Shown: positions 4,905 to 5,632 of the stretch, piece by piece | Layout of the letters: the number at the start of each line of letters is the position of its first letter | How positions within the stretch are numbered: the first letter of the stretch is position 1 | Assembly: GCA_017996595.1 (NCBI GenBank) | Contig: JAGOGT010000091.1 | Coordinates: 1 to 5,632 of the forward strand | Source of the DNA: Candidatus Cloacimonadota bacterium | GTDB taxonomy: Bacteria > Cloacimonadota > Cloacimonadia > Cloacimonadales > Cloacimonadaceae | DNA: 5,632 nt | Reading direction: 5' to 3' | Notes under the pieces: generated by a model | What the model saw: the letters and a program-made list of their open reading frames with translations, nothing else | What the model was told of the DNA's origin: nothing | Databases searched by the model: none | Translations under genes and position numbers: made by a program

Positions 4905-5458
4905 ACCCTAAAGCACTCCTCCACATGATCATTCACCATTCCCGCAGCCTGCATAAAGGCATAGCAGATGGTGCTGCCCACGAATTTGAAGCCCAGTTTT
5001 TTGAGCGCTGCGCTCATGGCATCAGATTCCGGTGAGGTGGCAGGGATATCTTTCAATTCTTTGCGATGGGGCTGCAACGTTGTTCCTCCGGTGAATTGCC
5101 AGATATACTTATCAAAGCTGCCATACTGCTTTTGCACTTCCAGAAAAAGCCGGGCATTGCCTATCGTAGCGTTTATCTTGCTTTTGTTGCGGATGATGCC
5201 TGCGTCGGTAAGCAAAGCTGCGATCTTGGCTTCGGTATATAGCGCAATTTTGGCAGCATCAAAATTATCAAAAGCCTGGCGGAAGTTCTCCCGTTTCTTG
5301 ATGATGCAACTCCAGCTTAAGCCGGCTTGAAAAGCATCCAGCACCAGAAATTCAAATAGCTTAGGGTCATCATGCAATGGCACCCCCCATTCTTCATCGT
5401 GATAGCGGATCATCAAGGGGTCACTGTTTACCCAGGGACAACGGATCTTTGCTTTCAT
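4886..5458 (-). CDS. tag: DNA-3-methyladenine glycosylase I
   Basis: This 190-residue protein excises 3-methyladenine from alkylated DNA, starting base excision repair in the cytoplasm. It aligns by eye with E. coli Tag (187 aa) along its length: RCPWVNSDPLMIRYHDEEWGVP at the N-terminus (6-27), FQAGLSW (43-49), KKRENFR, the helix-hairpin-helix region LLTDAGIIRNKSKI (82-95), and GFKFVGSTICYAFMQAAG before VNDH. The zinc ligands match: Cys7, His20, His178 and Cys182. E. coli Glu38 is Asp41 here and Tyr13 is Met16; Tyr16 is kept as Tyr19. Three starts are possible; ATG 5458 is preferred because GGAG sits five bases upstream, whereas ATG 5461 is too close and GTG 5464 overlaps that site. It is convergent with the ligase gene and probably transcribed alone. 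The last residues are encoded by an intergenic repeat. Confidence 0.93.
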   Translation of the reverse strand: MKAKIRCPWVNSDPLMIRYHDEEWGVPLHDDPKLFEFLVLDAFQAGLSWSCIIKKRENFRQAFDNFDAAKIALYTEAKIAALLTDAGIIRNKSKINATIGNARLFLEVQKQYGSFDKYIWQFTGGTTLQPHRKELKDIPATSPESDAMSAALKKLGFKFVGSTICYAFMQAAGMVNDHVEECFRVMKNEE

Positions 5459-5484
5459 CATCACTCCATCTTGATCGTTTATGG

Positions 5485-5513
5485 CATAAAACTGATTCTC
5501 GGAAGCAAGTCAA
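5485..5513 (-). promoter_or_regulatory. Candidate promoter of tag
   Basis: On the minus strand, TTGACT (5513-5508) is followed after exactly 17 nt by TTTATG (5490-5485), a fair -35 and a weak -10. Transcription would begin near 5478, leaving a leader of about 20 nt that includes the GGAG site. Position and spacing fit well; box quality is only moderate. Confidence 0.4.
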
Positions 5514-5536
5514 GCGCTTTGTACGGATTGCAGACA

Positions 5537-5554
5537 GCAGGAGTCATTCAGCCC
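5537..5554 (+). repeat. Half copy of the palindrome module (left end and arm only)
   Basis: GCAGGAGTCATT followed by CAGCCC is identical to the left end and inner arm of copy 2, but no matching GGGCTG arm or right end follows; six bases later the next full module begins. Including two further bases (5535-5536) the match to copy 2 is 20 bp, in inverted orientation relative to 494-513. Confidence 0.6.
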
Positions 5555-5560
5555 ATCTAA

Positions 5561-5631
5561 GCAGGAGTCATTTGAGCCAATCCCAATAAAGCAGCATGAA
5601 CTCAAGTTTCATGGCTCATAGGACTCATGCG
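5561..5631 (+). repeat. Imperfect-palindrome module, copy 3 (71 bp)
   Basis: Same left end GCAGGAGTCATT (5561-5572) and right end TAGGACTCATGCG (5619-5631), in the same orientation as copy 1. The inner arms TGAGCCA (5573-5579) and TGGCTCA (5612-5618) are complementary, and the loop (5580-5611) is again 32 nt. Compared with copy 1 (TGCGCC/GGCGCA), the arm changes C to A on one side and G to T on the other, a compensatory pair. The window ends one base later, so an inverted partner like copy 2 may lie just outside. Confidence 0.72.
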
Positions 5632-5632
5632 A

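Noticed and set aside
4968..5330. Plus-strand open frame across tag
   Set aside because: It is antisense to a confidently identified Tag protein and has no family features.

Overview
The window looks like chromosome of a diderm (Gram-negative type) bacterium of roughly balanced GC content. Four consecutive genes encode proteins with an N-terminal signal peptide and a lipobox cysteine. One of them is a CsgG-type outer-membrane secretion-channel protein, so an outer membrane is implied. Good Shine-Dalgarno sites (AGGAGG, AGAGGA, AAGGAG) precede most genes. The flavour of genes and intergenic repeats would fit an uncultured FCB-group lineage such as Cloacimonadota, but that is only a guess from style.

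Layout. (1) 1-271: 3' end of a DEAD-box RNA helicase with a DbpA-type RNA-binding domain. (2) 272-662: a 391-bp repeat-rich gap. It holds a GTGAGAG array, two 69-bp imperfect-palindrome modules in inverted orientation, a TTTTTCATTCTTCATT-type motif, and a possible hairpin over the ribosome binding site of the next gene. (3) 663-2976: a tight four-gene lipoprotein operon, CsgG/HfaB family, PEGA-like, DUF4810 and GNA1162 (DUF799). Three of these form the set known from the Neisseria NMB1164-NMB1163-NMB1162 locus; the PEGA-like protein is an extra member. No curli subunit or csgE/csgF gene is visible. (4) 3023-4713: an AMP-binding long-chain acyl-CoA synthetase split by a frameshift into two parts that overlap at an ATGA. 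(5) 4714-4885: a short gap with simple A/T-rich motifs. (6) 4886-5458, minus strand: DNA-3-methyladenine glycosylase I (tag). (7) 5459-5632: the tag promoter region, then more copies of the palindrome family, running to the window edge.

How the parts relate. The four lipoproteins are very probably made together and probably build one envelope complex around the CsgG-like channel, with an unknown cargo. The acyl-CoA synthetase follows after only 46 bp on the same strand and may be co-transcribed, but nothing shows a functional link. The helicase and tag look like unrelated housekeeping neighbours.

The most unusual signal is non-coding. A dispersed module has fixed ends (GCAGGAGTCATT and AGGACTCATGCG), inner arms that differ between copies but keep pairing, and a loop of exactly 32 nt in all three full copies with no evident sequence similarity between loops. 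A 20-bp inverted pair from this family flanks the whole 5-kb gene block.
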